From assembly GCF_024586915.1 (NCBI RefSeq), contig NZ_JANBVS010000001.1:248001-312000 (forward strand): a DNA stretch of 64,000 bases, in the 5' to 3' direction. This stretch comes from Bradyrhizobium sp. SRS-191 (lineage in GTDB: Bacteria; Pseudomonadota; Alphaproteobacteria; Rhizobiales; Xanthobacteraceae). The translations under genes and the position numbers were made by a program. Under the pieces are notes generated by a model, which saw only the letters and a list, made by a program, of their open reading frames with translations, was not told the DNA's origin and made no database searches. Positions 1 to 8,513 of the stretch are shown here, piece by piece (the stretch's first letter is position 1; every line of letters starts with the position of its first letter).

Positions 1-127
1 TCTCCAGCATTCCCGTGGCGAGATAGCCGTGGCGGGTGAAGGACTCATAGGCGGTGTCGATGATGCGGTTGCGGACGCCGTCCGGATCGTTGGTTCGCTT
101 CGGTGCCTTCATCTCGCCCGCCACCAT
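1..127 (-). CDS. TetR-family regulator, N-terminal fragment (cut by window edge)
   Basis: Only the first 42 codons are inside the window. On the minus strand they read as a TetR-type N-terminus: a short basic lead (APKRTNDPDGVRNRIIDTAY), then an amphipathic first helix and the FTRHGYLATG turn typical of the TetR HTH. The start is either ATG at 127 or the in-frame ATG at 112; the second fits the family's usual length better. A large palindrome lies directly upstream between this gene and the divergent NIPSNAP gene, the normal layout for a TetR repressor controlling itself and its neighbour. The ligand cannot be inferred because the C-terminal domain is missing. Confidence 0.8.
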   Translation of the reverse strand, partial: MVAGEMKAPKRTNDPDGVRNRIIDTAYESFTRHGYLATGMLE

Positions 128-141
128 AGCGGCTTGACAAA

Positions 142-185
142 ACAGGTCAATCATCCTGTTGTGTAAAACAGGACGATTGACCTGT
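142..185. promoter_or_regulatory. Large palindrome, likely TetR operator
   Basis: Two arms of about 19 bp, ACAGGTCAATCATCCTGTT and AACAGGACGATTGACCTGT, are near-perfect inverted repeats (one mismatch) around a short centre. The palindrome sits between the divergent TetR start (127 or 112) and the NIPSNAP start at 198, so binding would cover both promoters. The sub-motif TTGACCTGT...ACAGGTCAA is typical of TetR-family sites. The regulator assignment is inference. Confidence 0.75.
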
Positions 186-197
186 CGGAAGGTGACC

Positions 198-926
198 ATG
201 ACGCCCCACACGATCTTCGAGCTGCGCCGCTATCGCTTGCGCCCGGGGCGAAGCGATGCGCTGATCGCGCTGTTCGATGCCGAGTTCGTCGCGCCGCAGG
301 AAGCACTCGGCATGCGTATCGAAGGCGAATTCCGTGATCGTGACGATCCCGACGCCTTTGTCTGGATACGCTCGTTCCGCGACATGGATTCGCGAGCGCA
401 GGCGCTGCAGGCGTTCTATGGCGGCCCAATCTGGGCCGCGCATGGCGCTGCGGCCAATGCTACGATGCTCAATTCCGACAATGTGCTGCTGCTGAAGCCA
501 GCCGGCGCCATTCCGCCATTCGCTCACAACCTGCCGCGGGCAGCGGAGCGCGACCGGCCAGGCGCGAGCGGCATCGTCGTCACCAGCATCTGTTCACTGG
601 CGCCGGGACAGGAGGCCGGGTTCGCCGAATTGTTCTCCGAGCGCGCCTGTCCGATTCTGCGCGACGCGGGGGCCCGCATCGACGCCATGTTCGTCAGCGA
701 ACGCAGCCCGAACAGCTTTCCTCGGCTTCCGGTGCGCGAAGGCGAGTCGGTGTTCGTGTGGCTCGAATGCCATGCCGACGCGGAGGCGCTGGCGCAGTGC
801 CGCGAGCGGCTCTCGCGCAACCCGGAATGGACCGCCGAGATCCTGCCGCGTCTCGACCAACAGTGCTGGCGGCCGATCGAGGTCTCGCACCTGACGCCGA
901 CCTCACGGTCGCTCTGCGCGTTGTGA
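198..926 (+). CDS. NIPSNAP-domain protein
   Basis: The 242-aa product begins MTPHTIFELRRYRLRPGRSD, which matches the start of a NIPSNAP domain (ferredoxin-like dimeric alpha/beta-barrel fold). An FVWIRSF strand follows at about residues 50-56, and the second half repeats the pattern (IVVTSICSLAPGQ, then FVWLECH), so two tandem barrel modules are present. The reading frame opens further upstream, but ATG 198 with an upstream GGAAGGTG is the sensible start, because earlier codons lie inside the operator palindrome. No substrate is known. Such proteins are often stress or detoxification enzymes, and the divergent TetR gene suggests induction by a small molecule. It is the last gene before the island boundary at 997. 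Confidence 0.75.
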   Translation: MTPHTIFELRRYRLRPGRSDALIALFDAEFVAPQEALGMRIEGEFRDRDDPDAFVWIRSFRDMDSRAQALQAFYGGPIWAAHGAAANATMLNSDNVLLLKPAGAIPPFAHNLPRAAERDRPGASGIVVTSICSLAPGQEAGFAELFSERACPILRDAGARIDAMFVSERSPNSFPRLPVREGESVFVWLECHADAEALAQCRERLSRNPEWTAEILPRLDQQCWRPIEVSHLTPTSRSLCAL

Positions 927-996
927 GTCGAACGGCGCGTGCTGCTGAGCGTCGCTTGGCACGCGATGCGGTCGAACCGGCCTTTAGGGAAAAACA

Positions 997-1011
997 TGGC
1001 GGAAGGGGTGG
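997..1011. repeat. Distal attachment site, copy of tRNA-Ser 3' end
   Basis: TGGCGGAAGGGGTGG is identical to the terminal 15 bp (plus-strand view) of tRNA-Ser at 22758-22772, including the CCA triplet. Similarity continues for a few bases if one G is skipped. Its position 21.8 kb from the tRNA, on the far side of integrase, excisionase-like and phage/RM-like genes, fits the distal att site of a tRNA-integrating element. It is direct in orientation with the tRNA copy, as recombination requires. Confidence 0.75.
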
Positions 1012-2191
1012 ATGTCAATCTTTGTTGAAATCACTAACGTTTTTGCCAGCGGTTTTTGAAAAGCTACGGTGTGACCTACGGTGACAATTCGCCACCGTAG
1101 CTTCGATCCAGCCATCGCTCAGCGTTCAACCATCCGGCGCCAGTAGCTGTGCGGCAAGGGTGCTGCTCCACACAAGGCTTCACGGCGGCGGCTATCACGG
1201 CAGAGCCCGATGTGTGAGCGCGCAGACGCTTGGCCCGATCGAGGTCGCGCCTGAAACTGGAGCCAGTTCCACAGCGCGGCTGGTGCGGCATCGGGTCGGC
1301 AATTATCGCGGCGACTTCGGTCAAGCTCCCACCCCCAAGATCCCAGTCGCCTTGGGCACGGATGCGGCTTGCGATCGACCACATCGATATGCGCAGTGGT
1401 TGCTTCGGTTTGGAGCTGCCGGAACAGGAGACGCTGAAGCGCCATCGGCGTTACGGCCGCCTGCTCGTGTTCCGCGCCCGTAGCGTGGTCTGACAAGGGA
1501 GTATGAAAGCGATTCTGCCCTGTGCCGTCGATCGAGCGTGTGCCACCGATCGATTCATGCGGCGAGGAGGGCGAAAAAGGAGCGAAATTGAAAAGGTGGG
1601 AGATTACCCGCCATTTGATTGAAAACTCGCTTAAGTGCATCGGTTCTCAAATGGACCAACATCGTTTCGCTGTGTGACAAAGAACGATTCTCGGGAAATC
1701 CTTTGTGCCGTGGCACACCCCAGCGAAGGAGGAATGGCGAGCAACTCGGGAGCGCTGACGCAGAAGATCTGCGGGGTATTCAGCGTTGAAATTGAAAAAA
1801 GCGCGTTGGTAAGCGCGTCAGCTCTTAAGATCCAATCGTCGCGATGTGACAAGGTCAACTCGTGACACGCTTTTTGACGCGTCACACTAGGCACCGATGG
1901 GTCCCGGAGCGCCGTCACAGACAGTTCTGCGGCCATTCCGTGTTGCAGACCATCTTCTCCATTACGGAGCGGCACCGGCCTCCGAAGGACTTAAGAGGGC
2001 GAATTTTCAAAGGAACTGCCCGAGGACCTGCGAAGCATGCTTACGCGACGCTCGGCGCACCCTTCAAGCATCCAAGAAGCAACGCTTATAGGATGCTTCG
2101 CGCATGCTTGAAGCACAAGCACCTCGGCGCGAATTATTTTTATGCTCTATTGTTTATTGTACCTACCCAGCATATACCATCGCTAGGTATT
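1012..2191. other. Gene-poor left end of the island
   Basis: No convincing gene is seen. Open frames exist on both strands, but they overlap each other, lack ribosome binding sites and encode low-complexity Arg/Ala/Pro text. A hairpin, GTGACACG-CTTTTTGA-CGCGTCAC, lies at 1862-1885. The last part becomes A+T-rich (2125-2190) and probably holds the promoter of the gene starting at 2208; a repeat cluster at 2032-2115 precedes it. Decayed mobile-element remnants are possible but not recognisable. Confidence 0.5.
2032..2115. repeat. Cluster of AAGCATGCTT / CTTCAAGCAT motifs
   Basis: This stretch holds a palindrome AAGCATGCTT (2033-2042), CTTCAAGCAT (2062-2071), GGATGCTTC (2091-2099) and GCATGCTTGAAGCA (2102-2115). 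The same words recur at 4744-4819 on the other side of the HNH module, there including AAGCATGCTTCAAGCAT. Multiple copies of a short palindromic word in two intergenic regions look like operator or iteron sites for one DNA-binding protein. The binding protein is unknown. Confidence 0.5.
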
Positions 2192-2207
2192 GGAGGAGCT
2201 TTTGAAA

Positions 2208-2801
2208 ATGGCAAAGTTAATGAAACAAACCATACTACCTTTCGTTCATGAAGTCTTACGGCGCAGGTATGGCCAGCTGACGTTGCTCTCAGGCCAGGGC
2301 GTTACCACGGGCGAGCGCGTCGAGTTTGAGCTCGACGGAAACCGTGTCCGCTGCGTGATTAAGGTCAGCTCGGGTGGACGCATCTCATTCGGTAAAAGTG
2401 AAGGCAAATGGAGTGGCCTCGACGCCTGCGATTTCGTCGCAATGGTAGCGCCGACGTCGCTGGACGACGACGATCACATCATCAGCTTCTTCGACCAGAG
2501 GACGATGAAGCTGGTGTTCGACGCGAACCAGGCGGCGCAGGACGAGGCCGGTATGGGCCACTTGCCGAATTGGGTCGCGCCATTCCATGAAGAAGGGCGC
2601 GGTCCCCGTGGCGTCGGAGATGGCTTTGGCGACAAAGCGCTTTGGAGTGAGCCGCTAATTATGGCTTCCACGCCAGCTCCCAGATTAGGGGCTTCCGCAA
2701 CCAGGACTGTCCGCGCACTCACGATCGCCGAGGCGAAGCAGGGCCTTGCCATGACGTTTGGGGTAGATCCGGATGCAATCGAAATAACAATCCGCGGATA
2801 A
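2208..2801 (+). CDS. Conserved hypothetical protein, first gene of a two-gene pair
   Basis: The 197-aa soluble protein starts at ATG 2208, 10 bases after a strong GGAGGAG; an in-frame TTG at 2190 is discounted because it overlaps the ribosome binding site. The N-terminal half has alternating strands with charged ends (ERVEFELDGNRVRCVIKVSS, then a GGRISFG turn and a SGLDACDFVAMVAP strand), an arrangement reminiscent of nuclease-like alpha/beta domains, though no catalytic signature can be named. The C-terminal part (LTIAEAKQGLAMTFGV) is helical. It is followed 69 bp later by another unknown gene and faces a convergent HNH endonuclease, so a restriction or defence role is an inference from context only. 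Confidence 0.6.
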   Translation: MAKLMKQTILPFVHEVLRRRYGQLTLLSGQGVTTGERVEFELDGNRVRCVIKVSSGGRISFGKSEGKWSGLDACDFVAMVAPTSLDDDDHIISFFDQRTMKLVFDANQAAQDEAGMGHLPNWVAPFHEEGRGPRGVGDGFGDKALWSEPLIMASTPAPRLGASATRTVRALTIAEAKQGLAMTFGVDPDAIEITIRG

Positions 2802-2870
2802 TCGAAACGCCCTTTAGGCGGCTCGCCCGGCAAGGCTCCCTATCAGCAGCTGACTCGAAGGAGAACTGAA

Positions 2871-3398
2871 GTGCTGAACAATTCTATTTGGACACCCGAA
2901 AAGCTCGCGACCAGGTCGCTGGAGGACGTTGAACAAATTCGGGTAAATGCCCTCAGGGCGGACCGGAACGACATCGTAGTGCTTTGCGATTTTGAAATTG
3001 CTCGTCGAACCAAAGCGTCTCGCACGGAAAGACGGCCCTTGAGGGGAATTCATTTGATTTGCGAGGGGGCCAGCGGAGTAGTCCACGAGCCAGATGGCAC
3101 GTTCAGGACGGGCTCATGGGCAATCGCGAAAAAGCATGCCGAGCAGGGAAAAACTGCTGGCATTTATGTGGCTCTTCACGAGAGGCACTCAGAGCTGTCG
3201 TATCTCCAAGGCATTATCAAGGATTGGCGCCTCACTCCCCGGGAGTCACTCCGGCCGGGTGAGCAGATCAAAATCGACGAGGGGGTCGAGTTCCTGTTGG
3301 ATCCACTTCCTGAGCCTTTCCCTTGGCGCGGCAACGGTATCGTTGAAAGGAGCTATTGGTACGGCGATCATGCGGAGGTTTGCGGGCTCTTTGCATGA
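2871..3398 (+). CDS. Conserved hypothetical protein, second gene of the pair
   Basis: The 175-aa product starts with GTG 2871, preceded by AAGGAGA at 2858-2864. It reads as a small mixed alpha/beta protein: an N-terminal helix (TRSLEDVEQIRVNALRA), a basic linker (IARRTKASRTERRP), then a compact domain with TGSWAIAKKHAEQG, GIYVALHERHSELSYLQG and a closing GVEFLLDPL. The segment 'ALHE..SELSYLQG' resembles a family of hypothetical proteins carried on mobile islands, but I cannot assign a function. The spacing of 69 bp after the previous gene and shared strand suggest one transcript. The frame is intact, with no membrane segments or signal peptide. Confidence 0.6.
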   Translation: MLNNSIWTPEKLATRSLEDVEQIRVNALRADRNDIVVLCDFEIARRTKASRTERRPLRGIHLICEGASGVVHEPDGTFRTGSWAIAKKHAEQGKTAGIYVALHERHSELSYLQGIIKDWRLTPRESLRPGEQIKIDEGVEFLLDPLPEPFPWRGNGIVERSYWYGDHAEVCGLFA

Positions 3399-3797
3399 GT
3401 TTCAGTCCCGAGCTCGTTCCGGCGCTCGCTGCGCAACTAAGATGTAAAGTGACTAAGTCCATTTGCCATTCGGACGGAAAACGCGTGTGCCTTTTTCGCA
3501 GTCGATCAATGATCGAGCCATGCCACTGCATTTTTGCCTAGGTCGAATAATTTTTCACTCAATGAAGAGCGAGTGCGCAAGTGGACGAAGTGCATCCCAG
3601 ACCTTGAGACGCGCAAACAGTGGACCTCCGGCAAGACGGCGGAGGGCCACGAGTCCAAGAAGACCTTGATTGGTTGGTTTGAGGCCATGACCCTATCTCT
3701 CAAATTCGTCCGAATTTGAGTTGGGCGACTGGATGTCATTCGGCGGGATCGCGGGGAACCGGCGCGGAGGCGGAGCGTCGAACAAAGGCCCTCGTCC
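3399..3797. other. Intergenic region between convergent genes
   Basis: About 400 bp separates the end of the unknown pair from the end of the HNH gene. A TTG-started open frame (3534-3719) encodes a 61-residue basic peptide (EERVRKWTKC, then KTLIGWFEAM) that could be a relic of a regulator. It has no ribosome binding site and is not called. No terminator with a T-tract is obvious. Confidence 0.4.
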
Positions 3798-4469
3798 CTA
3801 ATCGGACTCGAGCCGGTGGATCCGTCGGTGGCAAGCTAGAAAGCGACGCTGTGCCTCGGTAGGCGAGTGCCGAAGGCGACCTGATAAGCCCAGAAGCTCA
3901 CGATCTCGGACGCTGATACGCTTCGATAGGAGCATCGTTCCGTCGTCGGTAAAAGCGAGCAGCCCGCGATCGAAGAGGGCATCAATGTGCGCCGCGAGAA
4001 GAAGACCATTTTCAGGATTGAGGCGCTCGTCGTTAGTCGATTCAGACCATGGCTTGACGTGCGAAGCGCGGAGCACGGCCGAGATTTCACAGCCGCTAAC
4101 TGCGCATGCACTCTGCCAAGTCTTCTCAAGGTCGGCTCGGAATTGTCCCTGGCCGAGCCGGGCAGCGATCAGAGCTTGTCTTGTTGTCGGCTTATTGACC
4201 TCTCGCTTTATCTCTTCAATGTCTACCAATATCTGAGGCGACGCGGTCGCAGAATTGCGCCTCTCTTCCAGATGGCTGGCGAGAAGCGGCCACGTGAGCA
4301 CCTGCCGAAGTGCCTTGGCTTGTGTTTGTGCGCTATCCTTGGGGTTGACGTTGTTGGCGGCCTTTCTAATCACATGACGATCAATTCCACTCGCCCCGGC
4401 GAGCCACACGATCCAATCAGTGTTCTCGATCCGATTATAGATCGTGCTTGCAGTCACGCCCTTCCTCAC
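3798..4469 (-). CDS. HNH endonuclease (HNH_2 type)
   Basis: The 223-aa product has a C-terminal nuclease domain with the conserved core CAVSGCE (about residues 122-128), ASHVKPWSES (about 134-143) and NPENGLLLAAHIDALFDRGL, including the H-x(n)-N-x(n)-H pattern and the DALFD/FDRG end typical of HNH_2 restriction nucleases. Upstream text (ENTDWIVWLAGASGIDRHVI) is helical and may recognise DNA or a partner. The best start is GTG 4469 with a weak ribosome binding site (AGGGGG); the frame is open to a TAG 33 bases further upstream without ATG, so the N-terminus may be eroded. It is convergent with the two unknown genes at 2208-3398. HNH_2 proteins are commonly stand-alone modification-dependent or type II nucleases; the target is unknown. 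Confidence 0.75.
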   Translation of the reverse strand: MRKGVTASTIYNRIENTDWIVWLAGASGIDRHVIRKAANNVNPKDSAQTQAKALRQVLTWPLLASHLEERRNSATASPQILVDIEEIKREVNKPTTRQALIAARLGQGQFRADLEKTWQSACAVSGCEISAVLRASHVKPWSESTNDERLNPENGLLLAAHIDALFDRGLLAFTDDGTMLLSKRISVRDRELLGLSGRLRHSPTEAQRRFLACHRRIHRLESD

Positions 4470-5072
4470 GCGCCCCCTGTTGTAGTTGCCGACCCAATTG
4501 ACCTAAATCTCTTTGAGAGACTAGCGCCCGACGACACTATCCGAAACCTCTTCTGGCAGTTGTTTCAACGCTTCCAGAAAATCGGTCCGGCTCCACGACG
4601 TCGAATTGCTATTGCGAGCCAACTGCCACCTCCGAGATCTTGAGCGAGCCCTAACATGGGGGCCAGTTCCCCCCTCGAATCCAACGGCGTTTCATCAGTG
4701 TCAAGCGCCGGCAACCTGCGAGCATTCCCGGAGCAATGCATCATGGATGCTCGGCGTAGTCTCGAAGCACCTTCAAGCGTACTAAAAGCATGCTTCAAGC
4801 ATACCTCAAGCAATACTTGGCGGCTGTACGCTGTTGGTTTGCCTGCTGGCCACGGGTCTTTCGCGAGCTTCCGGTCGAGACCGCCTTGCTGGAGCTAACC
4901 TTATCATAAAGACGCGGTGGCATGACGTGTCGGCGCGTCGGCGGATGGCAGGGTCCCGTACTCGCGCCTCGCTAACTCGATAGGCCCCAACTGAGGCCAC
5001 CGGTCGAAAAATCCACGCCGATGGAGGCCCGTGCGGCGGACGATATCGCCCTGCTTACACAGACCAATCGGC
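4470..5072. other. Intergenic region with second repeat cluster
   Basis: There is no supported gene here. Around 4744-4819 it carries GGATGCTCGGCG, CTTCAAGCG, AAGCATGCTTCAAGCAT (4785-4801) and CCTCAAGCAATACTTGG. These repeat words from 2032-2115, partly inverted, so the HNH module lies between two related repeat clusters. A minus-strand open frame (4904-5092) overlapping the end of the next operon is TTG-started and not convincing. Confidence 0.45.
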
Positions 5073-5789
5073 TTACCGCCATCGCGATCCAAACTCCTCC
5101 GGCAAAATCTTCATCAGCCGATCGACCGGCATGTCATGAATGTCGTGGGTGAGGGAGAGCTGATTCGCGATCAGAGCGAGCCGTCGTGGTGATCCGCTTC
5201 CCTTCGCGCCGGCGCCCCGGGTGGGTTGCCCGGTTCGCGGATCGGAGTAGAGCCGCGCGGCTGCGCCGACCATGCTAGGGCTTGTGATGACGAATTGCCG
5301 GGCGGCCAGTTGATCGAGCAAATAGCTTTGACGGCTGAGCGGGGCGGGATCGTCGCTTCGTCCGATGAGCAAGAATCGGCAGCGATCGCCGTGAGTCTTT
5401 ACGAGGAACCAGGGCGTGCGGACCAAATGCCGATAATAGATGCGGCTTTCGCTCAGGACGTAAACATAGTCTTTGCGAAGGTTGCGCTTGCCGTCAGCGT
5501 CGGCCGGACAGAGTTGCTCGAAATAGACGGCGGCCAACCAGCTCCACAGGCCACGGTCGAAGGAGACTGCCTGCTGGTCTTGGTCGGAGAGCAAGTCTAC
5601 CAGCGCCATTCCGAATTCGTAGCGGTCCGCGAATGGCTGATTGGGGACCACCGTCGCGCCCGGAAGGCGCTCCACGAACTCGGCCTGATCGAGCAGTTCG
5701 TTTGGAACCGATCCGTTTGCGCCGGCCCTGATCCATTTCAGGAACTCCTCCAGCCCGGCTGCGGTAAAGCGCGACAGCGGTCTATCCAT
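5073..5789 (-). CDS. Third gene of GHKL-ATPase operon, unknown protein
   Basis: The 238-aa product begins MDRPLSRFTAAGLEEFLKWI. The ATG at 5789 lies inside the end of the preceding gene (ATGGATAG overlap), which implies translational coupling. The central part, SFDRGLWSWLAAVYFEQLCP followed by YYRHLVRTPWFLV and RFLLIGRSDD, is rich in aromatic residues. The C-terminal part has GSPRRLALIANQLSLTHDIH and ends with DRLMKILPEEF. This aromatic 'W-W..YF..LCP' plus 'Y..HL.R.P' pattern recalls a hypothetical family (possibly DUF6339-like) often seen beside restriction-modification genes; I am not certain of the name. There is no membrane segment. Its likely role is effector or partner of the upstream ATPase. 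Confidence 0.65.
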   Translation of the reverse strand: MDRPLSRFTAAGLEEFLKWIRAGANGSVPNELLDQAEFVERLPGATVVPNQPFADRYEFGMALVDLLSDQDQQAVSFDRGLWSWLAAVYFEQLCPADADGKRNLRKDYVYVLSESRIYYRHLVRTPWFLVKTHGDRCRFLLIGRSDDPAPLSRQSYLLDQLAARQFVITSPSMVGAAARLYSDPRTGQPTRGAGAKGSGSPRRLALIANQLSLTHDIHDMPVDRLMKILPEEFGSRWR

Positions 5790-6561
5790 GCTCGCTCTCA
5801 CCCTGCAGGCTTGCGCTGCGGACCAGCTCGGCGAACCGCTTCACCTGGCTAAAGCGGGTGACGGCGTCCTCCACCCAGTCCTGCACCGCGTCCTCATCAC
5901 CGGTGTCATCCGGCTCGACGTCGACATCGAGCGCGCGCAAGAACTTCCGCCAATCATCGCCCCAATCGTGGTCATCCTCGTCCTCTCCCTCGCTCGGCAG
6001 ATTCCGGAGCACTTCACGGAGCGCGTGCGGCAGGATCAAGCCTTGGACGAGCGGATCCGTTCGTAGCCGCGTTGCGAGCCCCGGGACGCGGCTGTTGATC
6101 ACGAGCCAGGGACCGTTACGTTCGTTCAGGTCGACGCGCCACAGCTCCTCGCCGAGATCCGTTTCGCGAAGGCGGAGCAGGGGCTGCCTTTCCGGTGTGT
6201 CGGAGGTCTGGCGCGGCCTGATGCCTTCGGCGGAGGCCAGGATGCGGCCGGATTGATCGGCAGCGATGACCAGCAGGCGAAACTGGATGGCGCCTCCGCG
6301 ATCGATATCCGTCAGCACGAGCTTGGAAGGGATATCGAGTGCGGCAACGGTCCCACACGGAAACCGCATCGATGAGCTGCGGTAGTATGCCTCCAGGGCA
6401 ACGCGGGCGGCGGGATCGAGGCCGAGCTCTACCAGATCGACCTCTGCCGTTGCCGTGGGGAAGCTGAACCGGTCGAGCGGCGGGGTCAGCTCGATGGTCA
6501 CGCGATCACGGGTGATGCGTTTGCGGCCGGTCGAGTTCAGGCGGCGCTGCACGGAAACCAT
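5782..6561 (-). CDS. Second gene of GHKL-ATPase operon, unknown protein
   Basis: The 259-aa product starts at ATG 6561, just two bases after the TGA of the ATPase gene, and overlaps the following gene by 8 bp. The N-terminal two thirds is predicted beta-rich: TGRKRITRDRVTIELT, then DRFSFPTATAEVDL, and further strands around FRLLVIAADQSG and LWRVDLNERNGPWLVINSR. The C-terminal third is strongly acidic (EGEDEDDHDWGDDWRKFL, DTGDEDAVQDWVEDAV) and helical, as in adaptor or DNA-mimic proteins. The same frame is open further upstream to 7104 inside the ATPase gene, but that stretch is Arg/Pro-rich antisense-like text and is discarded. I do not recognise the family. Tight packing shows it works with the ATPase. 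Confidence 0.68.
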   Translation of the reverse strand: MVSVQRRLNSTGRKRITRDRVTIELTPPLDRFSFPTATAEVDLVELGLDPAARVALEAYYRSSSMRFPCGTVAALDIPSKLVLTDIDRGGAIQFRLLVIAADQSGRILASAEGIRPRQTSDTPERQPLLRLRETDLGEELWRVDLNERNGPWLVINSRVPGLATRLRTDPLVQGLILPHALREVLRNLPSEGEDEDDHDWGDDWRKFLRALDVDVEPDDTGDEDAVQDWVEDAVTRFSQVKRFAELVRSASLQGESEHG

Positions 6562-6563
6562 GA

Positions 6564-8369
6564 TCAGCTCTGAGCCTCCACGACGAGGTCGCGGTTGACG
6601 TCGAAGCCGACGACCTCGATCTTGAAGTCGGCTGATCGGGCGACGATCTCGAGCTCGTTCGGGTCGGTGGGCCAGCAATCGGCATTCTGCTTCTCGATCT
6701 TCAGCTCGTTCTTGAAGAAGGTGAAATCGTCGTCGCTGAAGCGCCGGAATGGATTGCCGTTCAGGACATCGTAGGCGCAGCGCAGCTTGATCTTGAACGG
6801 AAAGGTCTCGGGAGGGGCCTTGGTGTCGGGTGTCAGCGTGAACCCTCCGGCCTTGCGCTGGATACGAAACGGGTTGGGGCGCGGCGGTGGCAGGTTTGGT
6901 GGACGCTCGCTTGCTCCCTTGGGAGCCTTGTCCTTCGGTCGCTGCTGCGGGATCGAGAAGAAGTCGAGCAGAGCCGTCGGGTCCTCGCGCTCGATGCGGT
7001 CCGCGACGATGGCGTGGAGCTCGTGAAGGACGTTGCGGATGCGACGCAGGACGAGATGCGGGCTCGTCCAATTGGCGCGCAGCTTCTCGGCGCGCTCGTT
7101 CCATTGGGTATGCGCGGGGTTTTCGGCATCGCCCAAAAACTGGCTGACCACTTCATGGTCTGCAACGAGCGCCGCATGGCAGTCCGGCAAATGTGCCTTT
7201 TTGCCTTCAGTTGGCACCGTAATCGAACCGCGGACAACTAGGGTCTGCGACCGCTCGCCGGGCGATGACGACCTCAGGAAGAGGTCGACATGCGTCGCCC
7301 GCCTGTCGCTTCCCTTGGCCTTCGGGCTGACCGTGAGCGGCGCCCTGATGGACAGCATCTCCCCGGATTTGAATCCCTCCCGCAATTTGGTCGTGAGCTC
7401 CTCGCCGAGCTGCTCGCCCGTGATCGGCGCATTTTGCCACCCCTCAGGCAGCGTCACGGTCGGCGGAACGGATCGGAGGGCCTGAAGCTGCCGCACAAAG
7501 GAGAGCAGGGACGGCGCGATCGCGTCGCTGCCGAGCTCGGCGGAGACCTGGTCGAAGGTCTCAGCGCTGATCAGGCTGCCATTGACGTCCACGATCAGGC
7601 GGCCCGTCAGGATCGGAAAATAGTAGTTCTTCAGTGTCGCCTGGATCAGATGCTTCGCTTCGATATCCGGCAGCACGTAAGGGATGACGAGCGAGAGACC
7701 GGTCTGCTCGGTTCGCTCGAGCTGGGCAATCCGTGAAAAGCCGTCGCAGACATTCCTGTCGGTCGACGGCAGGCCCTTCTTGCCGGAGGGCAGGCACCAG
7801 AAGCCGACCGAATCCATCTCGACATCACCGAGGCGGTGGTTCTTCAGGATCGCCTGGCCCATCAGGCAGGCGTCTGGACTTGCCGCGCGCCGGGTCAGGC
7901 CGACCAGGGTCCTGATCGACGAGGACGAGGAGAATACCAGCTTGCCAAGACCCCAGCGCCCGCCGTCGGCGCCCCTCTTGTTCGAACGCCCGAAGCGACG
8001 CCAGAACCCGCAGAATTGGCCGTCGTCCTTGTGCTCGATCGAGCCGAGCAGGCCGGTGGTGGCGAAGTCTTCGATCACCAGGAAGCGCTGGGAGCCGTTG
8101 GGCAGCGGCATACGGCAGGCGTCGAGATGCGGCGCCAGACCAGCGAGCAACGAGGAAAAATACTGCCGGCTTTCGGCCGAGCTCGGCTCGACCAGGGCGA
8201 AGCGGACGCGGACCGGACCAGATCCGTGGACCCCGGCATCGGTCGAGTTCTGGATGGTCTCGCGAACCAGGGCTTCCGCCAGCACGACCTCGTCGTTGTT
8301 GAACTGGTCCTGCTGGGTCAGCTCCTTCTCGCTCGGATCGTCAGAAATGTCCCTGAAGTACCATTCCAC
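6564..8369 (-). CDS. GHKL/HSP90-type ATPase, first gene of putative defence operon
   Basis: The 601-aa product carries an N-terminal GHKL fold. An N-box ALVRETIQNSTDAG has E37, N41 and D44 at the ATP/Mg positions; LVIEDFATTG around D101 stands where DxGxG is expected; and GRWGLGK at 137-143 acts as the lid glycine motif. A middle region (about 180-420) is mixed alpha/beta. A Pro-rich linker near 480-510 (PPNLPPPRPNPF) precedes a C-terminal beta domain. ATPases of this fold (MutL, Hsp90, MORC, GyrB) dimerise on ATP binding; bacterial examples occur in defence islands. Two tightly coupled unknown genes follow, and a truncated hsdM lies divergently upstream, which places it in a restriction/defence context. 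Start ATG 8369 matches the beginning of the conserved text. The function of the trio is inference. Confidence 0.75.
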   Translation of the reverse strand: MEWYFRDISDDPSEKELTQQDQFNNDEVVLAEALVRETIQNSTDAGVHGSGPVRVRFALVEPSSAESRQYFSSLLAGLAPHLDACRMPLPNGSQRFLVIEDFATTGLLGSIEHKDDGQFCGFWRRFGRSNKRGADGGRWGLGKLVFSSSSSIRTLVGLTRRAASPDACLMGQAILKNHRLGDVEMDSVGFWCLPSGKKGLPSTDRNVCDGFSRIAQLERTEQTGLSLVIPYVLPDIEAKHLIQATLKNYYFPILTGRLIVDVNGSLISAETFDQVSAELGSDAIAPSLLSFVRQLQALRSVPPTVTLPEGWQNAPITGEQLGEELTTKLREGFKSGEMLSIRAPLTVSPKAKGSDRRATHVDLFLRSSSPGERSQTLVVRGSITVPTEGKKAHLPDCHAALVADHEVVSQFLGDAENPAHTQWNERAEKLRANWTSPHLVLRRIRNVLHELHAIVADRIEREDPTALLDFFSIPQQRPKDKAPKGASERPPNLPPPRPNPFRIQRKAGGFTLTPDTKAPPETFPFKIKLRCAYDVLNGNPFRRFSDDDFTFFKNELKIEKQNADCWPTDPNELEIVARSADFKIEVVGFDVNRDLVVEAQS

Positions 8370-8513
8370 CCCGATGATCCCCTTATCGGATTCCCTTGGA
8401 CGATCCCCTTGAACGGTATTTTTCTCTACGTCAGATTGTGCAAGCTTTTGACATCATGTGCAATATCAAGGTCCAAAACGGGTCTGGACAACCGATTCTG
8501 ACGAAGGGACGAC

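Noticed and set aside
1119..1640. 173-codon minus-strand frame at the island's left end
   Set aside because: Competes with plus-strand frames of similar length; the text is not protein-like and matches nothing I recognise.
4904..5092. 62-codon minus-strand frame overlapping the end of the GHKL operon
   Set aside because: TTG-started, no ribosome binding site and no recognisable family.
6562..7104. Upstream extension of the second gene in the GHKL operon
   Set aside because: Runs out of frame inside the ATPase gene with Arg/Pro-rich text; ATG 6561, two bases after the ATPase stop, is better.
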